Of a DNA stretch of 64,000 nucleotides, positions 1-8,428 are shown piece by piece. Both the position numbers and the translations under genes were made by a program. Numbering within the stretch: position 1 is the first letter of the stretch; each line of letters starts with the position of its first letter. This DNA comes from Robinsoniella peoriensis (lineage in GTDB: Bacteria > Bacillota > Clostridia > Lachnospirales > Lachnospiraceae), in assembly GCF_042680125.1 (NCBI RefSeq), contig NZ_JBHTNY010000041.1, one strand, 5' to 3'. The notes under the pieces were generated by a model. The model was given only the letters and a program-made list of their open reading frames with translations. It had not been told where the DNA came from and searched no databases.

Positions 1-694
1 AACATTGTTTTTGATGGATGAGGATGTAAGCGGTCGTATTAAATGTACTATCGCTGGGTGGACTGGTGTTGTCTACAAAATTCCTCGTAAGGATTTAGAT
101 AGCTGCAAAGACCGTTCTCACCTCAAACAGAGTGGTGTATACTTTTTGTTTGGTAATAATGACCAGACAGATGAAAAAGTCATCTATATTGGACAAGCTG
201 GTGCAAGGAAGAATGGCGAAGGTTTGCTGAATCGATTGCAGGAACACCGTAGAAATCCAGAAAAAGATTACTGGACGGAGGCTGTTGCCATAACGACCAC
301 AGACGATAGTTTCGGAGCTACCGAAATAAGCTACTTTGAGAATCGGTACCGTAATCTTGCATTGGAAGCCAATCGCTATGTTGTGAAGAATGGAAACGAG
401 CCGTCACAGGGGCATATTTCAGAAGAAAAGGAAAGTGAGCTGGAGAAGTTCATTTCCTATGTGAAGGTAGTTCTCGGAACCTTGGGCTATAAGGCATTTG
501 TCCCAGTAGATGAAAATAAAGAAAAACAACAGAAGATAGAAGAGACTGGCTCGGAGGAACCGCTTCTGTATCTTAAAACGACCAAGGCATCTGCCACAGG
601 AAGAACAACCAGTGATGGATTCGTCGTTTTGAAAAACAGTTCGTTGTCATTAAATCCAGTCTATGAAACTGGAAGCGAAAGACAAAGAATATGA
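1..694 (+). CDS. GIY-YIG nuclease family protein, 5' end outside window, C-terminus altered
   Basis: The reading frame is already open at base 2, so the true start probably lies upstream of the window. The family signature is clear: GVYFLFG followed about 12 residues later by VIYIGQAG, then an Arg-containing helix (LLNRLQEHRR) and a Glu/Asn-containing segment (EISYFENRYR). The C-terminal third resembles the DUF4357-type domain that often follows this nuclease (YLKTTKASATGRTTSDGF), but it stops early. After about residue 214 the frame enters sequence that, in another frame, encodes the start of a SIMPL-domain protein. The last dozen residues are therefore probably not native. Such proteins are DNA nucleases of uncertain role, sometimes linked to restriction or mobile DNA. 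Family call is firm; whether the gene still works is unknown. Confidence 0.75.
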   Translation, partial: TLFLMDEDVSGRIKCTIAGWTGVVYKIPRKDLDSCKDRSHLKQSGVYFLFGNNDQTDEKVIYIGQAGARKNGEGLLNRLQEHRRNPEKDYWTEAVAITTTDDSFGATEISYFENRYRNLALEANRYVVKNGNEPSQGHISEEKESELEKFISYVKVVLGTLGYKAFVPVDENKEKQQKIEETGSEEPLLYLKTTKASATGRTTSDGFVVLKNSSLSLNPVYETGSERQRI

Positions 695-1227
695 TAAAGC
701 GATGGACATTGCTGCAGAGTAACTTTCTGGTCTGAATGATACTCTGCGTCCATTGGCTTTGAAAAGGATGCCGTAAAAACTACTAATTTTAATGTGCATA
801 CAGACTATGATAGCTACAAGGACAAGCAAGGCAATTACCAGCGTGTATTCAGCGGCTTTGTTTGCAGCCACCAGCTGAAGCTGTCCTTTGATTTTGATAT
901 GAAGCGATTGTCACAGGCGTTGGCAGCGATTGCCCATTGTCTGGCACAGCCGGAGCTTAGTATTGCGTTTACAGTCAAAGACCCCACAGCAGTAAACGAA
1001 GCACTCCTCCGGGAAGCTACGGTAAACGCTAAGAAGAAGGCGGAGCTACTCTGTGAGGCATCCGGCGTGAAACTGGGACAACTGCTCACGATAGATTATA
1101 ACTGGGATGAATTAAACATCTTCTCCAACACCAGATATGATATGGCAGAGGACTGCATCTGCGAGGCACCGAGCCGGACGACATAGATGTTAGCGACACC
1201 GCCACATTCATTTGGGAGATAGATTAA
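663..1227 (+). pseudogene. SIMPL-domain (DUF541) protein remnant, stop and frameshifts
   Basis: Conceptual translation pieced across frames gives a near-complete SIMPL-domain protein. A first piece from 663 (MKLEAKDKEYDKAMDIAAE) ends at a TAA at 720-722. A second lies in the same frame up to about 755. A one-base shift there restores GFEKDAVKTTNFNVHTDYD and continues with the typical AKKKAELLCEASGVKLG and YNWDELNI segments. A second shift near 1170 restores the tail EPDDIDVSDTATFIWEID, ending in TAA at 1225-1227. SIMPL proteins are small, usually cytoplasmic or periplasmic, of poorly known function. The region 794-1186 is open as one frame but lacks both native ends. Two frameshifts plus an internal stop, and fusion to the preceding nuclease gene, indicate decay. 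Confidence 0.7.
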
Positions 1228-1726
1228 GCTTTTCAATTATTCCTATACCTTTTAAATTTGCTTATACTTTTTAATTTTTCCTGAAAGGGGGTTCAAATTT
1301 GCCATGACAACAGCGACACAAACACAATTCATATCGCCATTATTGCTTATGGCAGTAGCCAATTTCAGGAAGCGGAATCCGCAGAATGGCTTGAAATCAG
1401 GCGGTTTAGAGCCATTTGTACAGAATGGGGCTTGTATCAAAGACGGTACTGCCTTAGACCCCGGGGCTGTGACGGGCTATTCTTTTTTTGATGCAGCAGA
1501 GTGTGTTTCAGTTCAGTGTGAAATGTGCGGAAAAAACTGCAGTGAGAAGATCAGCTGCTTTATGCAGTTATATGTTCTATGCCAATAACACCTGCCATGG
1601 TCCGCCCCCTTCTCTTTCCGTACACACAACATCTATCTACAAAGCGTCCCCTTCTCAACTAAACCCAAATATAACAATTCCGTAGGATCCTTGAAGATGA
1701 AATGGGTACCAGAAAATTTAATAAAA

Positions 1727-1810
1727 GAAAAAAGTGCCGGTGCGCAGCAGTGATATGCTCCTGTCAAGTAGACAGGGAGCGGTTCACAGATGCGTGCCGG
1801 CACTTTTTCT
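1727..1810. repeat. nested inverted repeat, terminator-like
   Basis: The outer arms of about 20 bases (AGAAAAAAGTGCCGG... at 1727-1747 and TGCGTGCCGGCACTTTTTCT at 1791-1810) are nearly perfect complements. Inside them sits a second hairpin at 1757-1780, GCTCCTGTC/GACAGGGAGC around AAGTA. The A-run on the left and T-run on the right would make the outer stem a bidirectional intrinsic terminator. The two-tier shape is also what a small mobile palindromic element would look like. No second copy was seen in this window. Confidence 0.6.
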
Positions 1811-1878
1811 GTTCTTCGGTGACCAAGTCCGATAGCGAAATTGCACAATTTAGGATGTAAATTAGGGGAAAGTACCAA

Positions 1879-1934
1879 TAGATGAAACAAAGTACCATAA
1901 GTAGACAGAAATATAGACAGAAATTTTTCATCTA
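1879..1934. promoter_or_regulatory. candidate operator: 9-bp inverted repeat around the murR promoter
   Basis: TAGATGAAA at 1879-1887 is exactly complementary to TTTCATCTA at 1926-1934. The right arm lies in the spacer between the -35 and -10 boxes. Two tandem copies of TAGACAGAAAT (1902-1912, 1914-1924) lie between the arms. RpiR-type regulators bind inverted repeats near their own promoter, so autoregulation is a reasonable inference. Confidence 0.4.
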
Positions 1935-1942
1935 TGTATAAT
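1914..1942 (+). promoter_or_regulatory. sigma-A-type promoter of the salvage cluster
   Basis: TAGACA (1914-1919, five of six consensus bases) and TATAAT (1937-1942, perfect) are separated by 17 bases. Transcription would start near 1949, about 90 bases before the murR start codon. Confidence 0.7.
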
Positions 1943-2040
1943 GAACACATTAAATAAACAAAAAAACAAATATATAGGTGGTATTGCATAATAAAATTTT
2001 TGCAATGCTGAAAATGTATAGAAAGGATTGGTCAAAATGC

Positions 2041-2901
2041 ATGGAAAGTGTTTTGGTGAGGCTTCGTGAGTATTATGATCAGGCAAGTAATACAGAGAAG
2101 AGTATCATTTCTTTTCTGCTGGAGAATCCGGAGGAAGCTGCAGAGATGAGCATTCATCAGCTGGCGGACAGAGTTTACGCATCTGCATCTACCATCACAA
2201 GGCTATGCCATAAAACGGGTTTTCCGCAGTATAAGCGGTTTCAGAAATCCCTGCTTTACGAACTGGCTGTTCGCAAAGAAAATGTGCTGGGACTGGATTA
2301 TGAGATTCATCGTGATGATGCACTGGAAAATCTGGTGGATAAGATCACCTATAAGAGCATCGCTTCTTTGGAAGATACCAGAAGCTTAATCGATATTGGT
2401 ACACTGGAGAAATGCCTTGATTTGCTCCAAAATGCGCGTATGGTTTCTTTTTTCGGAATTGGGGCGTCACTTTTGGTGGCAAAAGATGCTTATCTTAAGT
2501 TTTTGAGGATCAACAAACCATGTCAGGTATGTGAAGATTTTCATGCCCAGCTTGTGCAGGCTAAAATAATGGGGCGTCAGGATGTGGCAATTATTATCAG
2601 CTACTCCGGACAGACAAGTGAGATAATATCCTGTGCAAAGATATTAAAGAGTGCACAGGTTCCCATGATTGCAATTACCTGCTTTAAAGAATCACCCCTG
2701 TCGAAGCTTACGGATTATAACCTTTACGTAACGGCAACGGAGTATGCTTTTAAAACGGGAAAGCTGGCGTCAAGGCTTGCACAGCTGAATGTAATTGATA
2801 TTCTGTATGTGGCTTATATTCAGAGAAATTATGACACCTGTATGGTTTCCTTAAAAAAAACTTATATATCAAAAACAGACAGGAGTGAAGGAAAGGGATG
2901 A
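2041..2901 (+). CDS. murR: MurR/RpiR family transcriptional regulator
   Basis: The 286-residue product has the usual RpiR layout and length. An N-terminal helix-turn-helix region (about residues 1-80, with SIHQLADRVYASASTITRLC) is followed by a SIS sugar-phosphate-binding domain (about 120-250, with FFGIGASLLVAKDAYLKF and VAIIISYSGQTSEI). The start at 2041 is preferred because the product then begins directly at the first helix and GAAAGGA lies 13 bases upstream; in-frame ATGs at 2005 and 2014 are possible. It sits immediately upstream of murQ, as MurR does in other bacteria, so it probably senses MurNAc-6-P or GlcNAc-6-P and controls the cluster. The ligand is inferred from context, not from sequence. 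Confidence 0.85.
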   Translation: MESVLVRLREYYDQASNTEKSIISFLLENPEEAAEMSIHQLADRVYASASTITRLCHKTGFPQYKRFQKSLLYELAVRKENVLGLDYEIHRDDALENLVDKITYKSIASLEDTRSLIDIGTLEKCLDLLQNARMVSFFGIGASLLVAKDAYLKFLRINKPCQVCEDFHAQLVQAKIMGRQDVAIIISYSGQTSEIISCAKILKSAQVPMIAITCFKESPLSKLTDYNLYVTATEYAFKTGKLASRLAQLNVIDILYVAYIQRNYDTCMVSLKKTYISKTDRSEGKG

Positions 2902-2902
2902 G

Positions 2903-3835
2903 ATGTACAGAAAAGTGGTAGATTTGGAAAAAATGGCAACAGAAATGCGCAATGCCAAAACGATGGCATTGGATGAAATGACACCTCTGGAAATTATCAC
3001 TATTATGAATCATGAGGATGAACGTGTGGCTAAGGTGGTGAAAAGGGCGCTTCCGGAGGTCGCAAAGGTGATTGAGTGGACAACAAAAAGCCTGCAGACC
3101 GGGGGAAGGATCGTTTACATAGGAGCGGGGACCAGCGGAAGGCTTGGTATCCTGGATGCCTCTGAGTGCCCGCCTACTTTTGGTGTATCTTATGACTGTG
3201 TAGTAGGGATTATTGCAGGAGGAAAGGAGGCATTTATCAAAGCAGCTGAGGGGGCAGAAGATAATCCCGGTCTTGGAAGAGATGATCTGATTCATATTCA
3301 TCTGACCAGTAAAGACACGGTGATCGGGATTGCTGCCAGCGGACGAACGCCATATGTGTTGGGGGCTATGGCATATGCCAAAGAAACCGGGTGCAGGACG
3401 GTGGCTATTGTCTGCAATGAAAATATGGAAATGAGCAGGGCAGCAGATATTGGAATCGAACTTTTGACGGGTCCTGAGATACTGACCGGTTCCACCAGGC
3501 TGAAAGCAGGAACTGCTGAAAAGATGGTTCTGAACATGATTTCTACTGCAAGCATGGTTGGAATCGGAAAGGTATATGAGAACCTGATGGTGGATGTACA
3601 GCAGACCAATGAAAAGCTGGTATGCCGTGCGGAAAACATTGTTATGGAAGCAGTGAACTGTAGCAGAGAAGATGCAAAAGAAGCTTTAAGGGAAGCAGAT
3701 GGGGATGCGAAACTGGCAATTACAAGGATGCTGGTGAACTGTAATATTGCAAGAGCCCGCAAGCTGTTAGAGGCTGCAAATGGAAAGATCCGTTTAGCAG
3801 TTATGAATGGGAAAAAGGAAACACAGTGTGAATGA
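2903..3835 (+). CDS. murQ: N-acetylmuramic acid 6-phosphate etherase
   Basis: MurQ removes the lactyl ether from MurNAc-6-phosphate, giving GlcNAc-6-phosphate and D-lactate in the cytoplasm. The product has 310 residues, normal for the family. It carries the SIS-domain signature GAGTSGRLGILDASECPPTF (about residues 75-94) and KAAEGAED (113-120). Glu88 and Glu119 align, at the same 31-residue spacing, with the acid/base glutamates reported for E. coli MurQ. A C-terminal UBA-like helical segment (EDAKEALREADGDAKLAITRML) is present. ATG 2903 is chosen because GGAAAGGG lies 5 bases upstream; an in-frame GTG at 2885 is an alternative that would overlap murR by 17 bases. Translation is probably coupled to murR. 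Confidence 0.95.
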   Translation: MYRKVVDLEKMATEMRNAKTMALDEMTPLEIITIMNHEDERVAKVVKRALPEVAKVIEWTTKSLQTGGRIVYIGAGTSGRLGILDASECPPTFGVSYDCVVGIIAGGKEAFIKAAEGAEDNPGLGRDDLIHIHLTSKDTVIGIAASGRTPYVLGAMAYAKETGCRTVAIVCNENMEMSRAADIGIELLTGPEILTGSTRLKAGTAEKMVLNMISTASMVGIGKVYENLMVDVQQTNEKLVCRAENIVMEAVNCSREDAKEALREADGDAKLAITRMLVNCNIARARKLLEAANGKIRLAVMNGKKETQCE

Positions 3836-3893
3836 TGTTCACACAGCTGATATGGGAATAGCACAAGCTCGCTTGCGCTGTTCATGGGGATAA

Positions 3894-3987
3894 GGTTGAG
3901 AGAAAATTATAAGATAGAAAGGAAGCCACGGAGCGATTCTTTCAACCGGATTAATTGTGGCCGTATTGCCGGCTTGCCTGCAATACG
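3894..3987 (+). promoter_or_regulatory. structured leader motif, copy A (GGAAGCCAC element)
   Basis: A 10-bp stem (3894-3903 with 3938-3947, one G-T pair) encloses GAAAGGAAGCCACGGAG. GCCAC at 3925-3929 can pair with GTGGC at 3957-3961 outside the stem, which would make a pseudoknot. A perfect 8-bp hairpin (CGTATTGC 3962-3969 / GCAATACG 3980-3987) follows at once, then AAAAGGG and the ATG of the lipoprotein gene at 4002. Related copies lie near 6497, 11829 and 31132. A separate small inverted repeat lies upstream at 3860-3879. The class is unknown to me; the structure is inferred. Confidence 0.55.
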
Positions 3988-4001
3988 AAAAGGGTATCTA
4001 A

Positions 4002-5516
4002 ATGAAAGGTAAAAAATTATGGGGACTTGGTATGGCAGCAGTGATGACGTTGTCAATCATTTCAGGTTGTGGGGCGACCACAACGGGGGATACGAAAGAT
4101 GGTACAAAAGATAGTACAAAAGACAGTACGCAGACGGATGTCAAAGCGGGGAATGCCGCTGACAGTACAAAGGAGAGTGAGGCAGCAAAAGAAAGTACTT
4201 CCGGTGAAAAAGATGTAGTTACAGCTTTACTGCCTCCGGTTTCCGCTACCTATCAGGACAAAATCAATTCTTATGTGGAAGCATTTAACAAAGAAAATCC
4301 GGATGTAGAGATCCAGGTGACAACGGCAAGCTGGGAAGATGTAACTCAGAAATTAGATGTGCAGGTAAATGCAGGATCTCCGCCAGATATTGCATTCATA
4401 GGTTCTGACGGCCTTTCCAAATATGTAGATTCCGGCATGGCAGTGGATATTTCCAAGTATGCTGATGAAGAAATGATGAGTGATTTTGATCCGGATATTT
4501 TGAATTACTTCAAAAATGGGGATGGAATGTATGGGTTCCCGGCCTATTGTGAGGTGCAGTGTATCGGCGGCAACCGTCAGTTCCTGGAGGATGGAGGTAT
4601 TGACTGGAAGAAAGTACAGCAAGAGGGATGGAGTTATGACGAATTTCGGGAATCGATCAGTAAGGGGGTAGTGAAAGATGGGGATGCCGTCAGCCGTTAT
4701 GGGTTCCTGTTTGCATGCTCAGGCGTGGCGGCAAAGGATTATTTCAGTATTTTTGTGAGAAATGCAGGGATGCCGTCAGCATTTGATAAGGATTTAAAAT
4801 ATGCATATACCAGTTCTAAAATGAAAAGCTTCCTGGAGGATCTGCGTGCTTTAATTGATGATGGATCTATGCCAAAAGAACTGGGAAGTATAGATGCCGG
4901 AAAACGTTGGAATATGTTTCTGACCGGACAGACAATGATTACCGGAAAAGGGCTGTCCTCTTTTGAAAAAAGTGCATACGACAATAATGAAAAACTGAAA
5001 AATAAGGACAGCAGTGCAGTAGAAGACAGTATGGAATTAGACTACATTGTTCTTCCTGTACCGGTTTTTGAAGGCGGAGAACAACAGGCATATGGAGCAG
5101 TGGACGGATACATCTGCCTTACCGGAGAAAGAAATCCGGATGAAGCCCATCTGAAAAATGTGGCAAATGCAGCTTATTACCTGGCAAGCGGGGAACGTGC
5201 AGCGCAGACCTGTCAGGAATTATACCTGAATCCAATCTGTGAAAGCGGTCGTAAAGCATATGAAGCGCTTACTCCGATTGAAAATAAGAATGAAGATAAT
5301 ACGAAAGCAGTGCAGAAGCTTTTGACACAGGTTGGTGAAGCAAGACCGGATATCCCGGCTGAATTAAGTGCAAATGCAATCAAAATCGAAGATGAAGTCA
5401 TTGTACCTAAATTCCAGGGATTACTGGCTGGTGAAGTATCACCGGAAGAGATGTATCAGGCGATTAAGGATGCGGCATATGAAAGGTTTGGCGAGGATGG
5501 CTGTGTAAATAATTAA
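4002..5516 (+). CDS. ABC transporter sugar-binding lipoprotein
   Basis: This is an extracytoplasmic family 1 solute-binding protein of 504 residues. The signal peptide (about residues 1-22) ends in the lipobox LSIISGC, so Cys23 would be lipidated. It is followed by a Thr/Lys/Asp-rich linker (TKDGTKDSTKDSTQTD) to about residue 70. The mature domain shows typical features: FNKENPDVEIQV, LDVQVNAGSPPDIAFIG, and a C-terminal helix-rich region. It is the first of three importer genes placed directly after murQ, so the cargo is likely a wall-derived amino sugar or disaccharide such as MurNAc or GlcNAc-MurNAc. That substrate is inferred from neighbours only. The leader carries structured motif copy A and an AAAAGGG ribosome binding site. 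Confidence 0.9.
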   Translation: MKGKKLWGLGMAAVMTLSIISGCGATTTGDTKDGTKDSTKDSTQTDVKAGNAADSTKESEAAKESTSGEKDVVTALLPPVSATYQDKINSYVEAFNKENPDVEIQVTTASWEDVTQKLDVQVNAGSPPDIAFIGSDGLSKYVDSGMAVDISKYADEEMMSDFDPDILNYFKNGDGMYGFPAYCEVQCIGGNRQFLEDGGIDWKKVQQEGWSYDEFRESISKGVVKDGDAVSRYGFLFACSGVAAKDYFSIFVRNAGMPSAFDKDLKYAYTSSKMKSFLEDLRALIDDGSMPKELGSIDAGKRWNMFLTGQTMITGKGLSSFEKSAYDNNEKLKNKDSSAVEDSMELDYIVLPVPVFEGGEQQAYGAVDGYICLTGERNPDEAHLKNVANAAYYLASGERAAQTCQELYLNPICESGRKAYEALTPIENKNEDNTKAVQKLLTQVGEARPDIPAELSANAIKIEDEVIVPKFQGLLAGEVSPEEMYQAIKDAAYERFGEDGCVNN

Positions 5517-5522
5517 GCATAA

Positions 5523-5579
5523 GGGGGTGCTGCGGCAGGCATTTCAACACTTACTGGCGTTGGTTTGTGCAGCATCCCC
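5523..5579 (+). promoter_or_regulatory. intercistronic hairpin after the binding-protein gene
   Basis: GGGGGTGCTGC (5523-5533) pairs with GCAGCATCCCC (5569-5579) over 11 positions with one G-T pair. There is no T-run, so it is more likely a 3' stabiliser or partial attenuator that keeps binding-protein mRNA above permease mRNA, a common arrangement in ABC operons, than a full terminator. Confidence 0.5.
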
Positions 5580-5596
5580 TGGAAAGAGAGAAGACG

Positions 5597-6484
5597 ATGA
5601 CGAATAAAAAACATAAACTGAAAAAAGATGCTCTCTGGGGTTATATTTTCATTCTGGTACCCCTTACAACCTTTATTATTTTCACCCTGTATCCGGTTAT
5701 TTCTGCGGCTGTAACCAGTTTTCAGCATTATAAACCGCTGAATACGACCTGGGTGGGCGCCCAAAATTATGTGTCCACTTTTAAGAATGCATTGTTTTAT
5801 AAAGCACTGAAAAACACGCTGGTTTATACGGTCTTTGCAGTTCCCATTTCCATGTTTTTATCCTTTGCCATCTCTTTATTTATTCTGCCATTTAAGAAAA
5901 GGACACAGACCGTATTCAAAGCGGTGTTCTACCTTCCGGCAATTGCCTCAGGAGTGGCACTTTCTTTTGTGTGGAAATGGATTTATGATCCCCTGCCCAC
6001 CGGGCTGTTAAACAGCATACTTCATATTCTGGGTATCAGTAACCAGAACTGGCTGGGAAGTTCTAAGACAGCAATGGCATCGCTGATTATTATGGCTGTT
6101 TTTTCCGGTCTGGGCACCAGCATTATTATTTATATCGCGGCTCTTCTTGGAATTGATTCTACATATTATGAAGCTGCGGATATCGACGGGGCATCCTTTT
6201 TCCAGAAGGTGCGCTATGTGGTGTGGCCCATGGTGAAACCGACCACAGTATTTCTTGCTATTACCGGTGTCATAAATGGGTTCCAGTCATTTCAGAATGC
6301 ATACCTGATGACTGGCGGAGGACCGGATAACGCGACTACCATGGCTGGACTTTTGATTTTTAACCGTGCATTCAAATACTTTGAATATGGGGAAGCCTGT
6401 GCCCAGGCATTAATTCTGGCTGTAATTATTGCGGTATTTGCAGTATTCCAGTTCAAACTAAGTGCCAATGACGTGGAATATTAG
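5597..6484 (+). CDS. sugar ABC transporter permease, MalF/UgpA type
   Basis: The 295-residue protein has six predicted membrane segments, the first about residues 14-38 (GYIFILVPLTTFIIFTLYPV). It has the cytoplasmic EAA loop that contacts the ATPase, seen as YYEAADIDGASFFQKVRYVV near residue 190. It belongs to the binding-protein-dependent transport permease family of CUT1-type importers. The start at 5597 is chosen because GGAAAGAGAG lies just upstream and the product then begins with a short basic N-terminus (MTNKKHKLKK). A GTG at 5567 would start inside the upstream hairpin. It pairs with the second permease at 6535. No ATP-binding subunit is encoded nearby, so a shared MsmX-type ATPase elsewhere is expected. 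Confidence 0.92.
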   Translation: MTNKKHKLKKDALWGYIFILVPLTTFIIFTLYPVISAAVTSFQHYKPLNTTWVGAQNYVSTFKNALFYKALKNTLVYTVFAVPISMFLSFAISLFILPFKKRTQTVFKAVFYLPAIASGVALSFVWKWIYDPLPTGLLNSILHILGISNQNWLGSSKTAMASLIIMAVFSGLGTSIIIYIAALLGIDSTYYEAADIDGASFFQKVRYVVWPMVKPTTVFLAITGVINGFQSFQNAYLMTGGGPDNATTMAGLLIFNRAFKYFEYGEACAQALILAVIIAVFAVFQFKLSANDVEY

Positions 6485-6496
6485 CGTGTCTGAAAA

Positions 6497-6530
6497 TTGA
6501 AAGAATATTATGATATAGAAAGGAAGCCAC
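6497..6530 (+). promoter_or_regulatory. partial GGAAGCCAC motif, copy D, at the second permease start
   Basis: TTGAAAGA (6497-6504) and ATAGAAAGGAAGCCAC (to 6530) match copies A and B, but the right arm of the stem is missing. Here AAAGGAAG sits directly before the ATG at 6535 and acts as its ribosome binding site. This looks like a truncated or ancestral form of the element. Confidence 0.45.
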
Positions 6531-6534
6531 AAAG

Positions 6535-7398
6535 ATGGGATTATATAAAAACTACGGAAAGAATCAAAGATATCGGAAAATCCTTAGAAATTTGCTGCTG
6601 GCTCTTTTGCTCGTTACCATTGCAGTGCTTACCATTTTTCCGATTTATTATATGGTAATTTCCTCCTTTGGAGCGCCGACGGAAGCCGGGGGAGCCAGCT
6701 ATTCACTGATCCCCAGGAGTTTTTCACTGGATTCTTATAAGTTTTTCTTCGGCTACAGCAAATACTCTCTCAGGTGGATTTTAAATTCACTGATTGTGGC
6801 GTCCGCTGTGACGGTAAGCAATGTAATTTTTGCAAGTCTGGCCGGGTATGCATTTGCGAAGCTGCGTTTTCCAGGGTGCAAATTTTTCTTTTTCCTGTTA
6901 TTAGTGGCGATGATGGTGCCCTATCAGGTTACCCAGGTACCCCTCTATATTCTGGTGGTGAATGTACTGAAGATACAGGATACTTATGTGGCTTTAATCG
7001 CACCAACGCTGATTACCTGTTATAACGTATTTCTGGCGAAACAGTTCTTTACATCACTTCCTACATCGATTATGGAATCGGCCAGGATAGAGGGATGCAG
7101 CCAGCCGATGATTGTGTGGAAGATTGTGGTACCACTCTCAAAGACCATATTGTCTGTTATGACGATTATGACATTTTTAGGAGAATGGAATACGTTCTTC
7201 TGGCCGTTTCTGGTTTCGAACCAGGAATTTATGCAGACGATTCAGGTGGGACTTAAGAATTTCAGCTTTGCAAATACGACTTATTTTGCTCCAATGATGG
7301 CAGGTGCAACGGTTTCGGCATTACCGATGTTTATCCTGTTCTTCGCACTTCAGAGATACTTTCTGGAAGGAGTAACCGTGGGGGCAGTGAAAGGGTAG
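6535..7398 (+). CDS. sugar ABC transporter permease, MalG/UgpE type
   Basis: The 287-residue protein has a short basic N-terminus (MGLYKNYGKNQRYRK) and six membrane segments. The EAA-loop sequence is MESARIEGCSQPMIVWKIVV near residue 180. It ends in the characteristic hydrophobic tail YFLEGVTVGAVKG found in many MalG-like permeases. It forms the transmembrane pore with the preceding permease. Its ribosome binding site lies in the partial copy D motif. The cargo is inferred from context to be a peptidoglycan-derived amino sugar. The missing ATPase gene is normal for Gram-positive CUT1 systems that share one ATPase. Confidence 0.92.
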   Translation: MGLYKNYGKNQRYRKILRNLLLALLLVTIAVLTIFPIYYMVISSFGAPTEAGGASYSLIPRSFSLDSYKFFFGYSKYSLRWILNSLIVASAVTVSNVIFASLAGYAFAKLRFPGCKFFFFLLLVAMMVPYQVTQVPLYILVVNVLKIQDTYVALIAPTLITCYNVFLAKQFFTSLPTSIMESARIEGCSQPMIVWKIVVPLSKTILSVMTIMTFLGEWNTFFWPFLVSNQEFMQTIQVGLKNFSFANTTYFAPMMAGATVSALPMFILFFALQRYFLEGVTVGAVKG

Positions 7399-7400
7399 CT

Positions 7401-7430
7401 GTGAAAGTGTGAGTAGTGAAAGTGTGAGTC
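7401..7430 (+). repeat. 15-bp tandem duplication
   Basis: GTGAAAGTGTGAGTA occurs twice in a row (7401-7415 and 7416-7430, last base different) between the second permease and the kinase. Looser copies of GTGAAAG flank it. A small hairpin CCTGG-TTCAG-CCAGG (7457-7471) precedes the GAAGGGGG ribosome binding site of the kinase gene. Confidence 0.7.
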
Positions 7431-7480
7431 GTAAATGAGAGCAGTGAAAGAGAGAGCCTGGTTCAGCCAGGAAGGGGGAT

Positions 7481-8428
7481 ATGACAGAAATGTATGAAAA
7501 AGCATGGGAAGAGCAGTACCTGCTGGCAATTGATGGAGGGGGAACGAAAACGGTAATTTTAACGGCTGACTGTATGGGCAGAATTATTTCCAGACTGGAA
7601 GCCGGCCCCCTGAACATGAATGGTCAGAAAGAAGAGGCAGTGCAGAGCATGCTGCTGGGGGCATTAGCCTGTTTGAAGCAGCAGGGTTTTCCGCCGGATA
7701 ATTGTATGAAGATTGGTATTGGAACCGCTGGGATCAGTAACCCGGTGGTATCCGGTTTTTTAGAAGAAACCTGTAAAAAAGCAGGTTTTTTATGTGAAGT
7801 TGTCTTATTTGGAGATCATGAGACTGCATTGGCGGCGTCATTTCCTTCGTGTAAAGGCTGCATATTAGTCGCCGGCACAGGGTCTGTCTGCATGGGGATA
7901 GGCGCAAATGGCATTTTGTACAGGGCGGGGGGCTATGGGCATTTGATTGATGATGGCGGAAGCGCTTATTTTATTGGGAGAGAGATTCTGTCTGCAGTTG
8001 TACAAAGTGAAGATTGCAGAGAGAAGAAAACCCTGCTTGGACAGATGGTTTATGATCATTTGCAGATAACCGGTATAGAAGAAATGATCCGCTGGGTTTA
8101 TCAGGAAAAAAGAACCAAAGGCGAAATTGCTTCACTGGCGGTTTTGTGCGGGGAAGCAGCTGAAAAAATGGATAAAACAGCCTGTGAAATACAGAACAGA
8201 AGCGCAGAAGAACTTGCAAAGCTTGCAAAATCTGTGCTGCGCCGGATGCCGGAGAAACATAATCTGGTATTTGCCGGAAGCGTCCTGCTGAAAAATAAAG
8301 ATATCTGCCGACAGACAAAGGAACGGATACTGCTGGAATTTCCGGACCTTCGTGTGAAACTGGCAGAAACGGAATCGGCAGAAGGAACTTTGAGAATGCT
8401 GTTGAAAAGAAAGGCGGAGACAAAATGA
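7481..8428 (+). CDS. murK: BadF/BadG-type amino-sugar kinase (GlcNAc/MurNAc kinase)
   Basis: The 315-residue protein belongs to the BadF/BadG/BcrA/BcrD ATPase family that includes N-acetylglucosamine kinase and clostridial MurK. It has the phosphate-1 motif AIDGGGTKTVI near residue 16, GIGTAGISNP, FGDHETALAASF and the adenosine motif VAGTGSVCMGI near residue 130. MurK of clostridia phosphorylates both GlcNAc and MurNAc at O6 after import. Placement between an ABC importer, which delivers unphosphorylated sugar, and a ROK kinase, with murQ upstream, strongly supports that role. The exact substrate is inferred. It overlaps the next gene by four bases (ATGA), showing translational coupling. Confidence 0.82.
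   Translation: MTEMYEKAWEEQYLLAIDGGGTKTVILTADCMGRIISRLEAGPLNMNGQKEEAVQSMLLGALACLKQQGFPPDNCMKIGIGTAGISNPVVSGFLEETCKKAGFLCEVVLFGDHETALAASFPSCKGCILVAGTGSVCMGIGANGILYRAGGYGHLIDDGGSAYFIGREILSAVVQSEDCREKKTLLGQMVYDHLQITGIEEMIRWVYQEKRTKGEIASLAVLCGEAAEKMDKTACEIQNRSAEELAKLAKSVLRRMPEKHNLVFAGSVLLKNKDICRQTKERILLEFPDLRVKLAETESAEGTLRMLLKRKAETK

Larger units (their letters stand above)
1228..1977. other. 750-base region without a convincing gene
   Basis: Open frames exist here, for example 1304-1588 on + preceded by AAGGGGG about 13 bases upstream, but none gives a product I recognise. The composition and the broken neighbours suggest eroded sequence. The only clear structures are the nested palindrome at 1727-1810 and the promoter and operator-like elements at 1879-1942 that serve the downstream regulator. 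Confidence 0.5.

Noticed and set aside
1304..1588. 94-codon open frame on + with a weak ribosome binding site
   Set aside because: No recognisable domain, eroded surroundings and another open frame across the same bases; not enough to call a gene.
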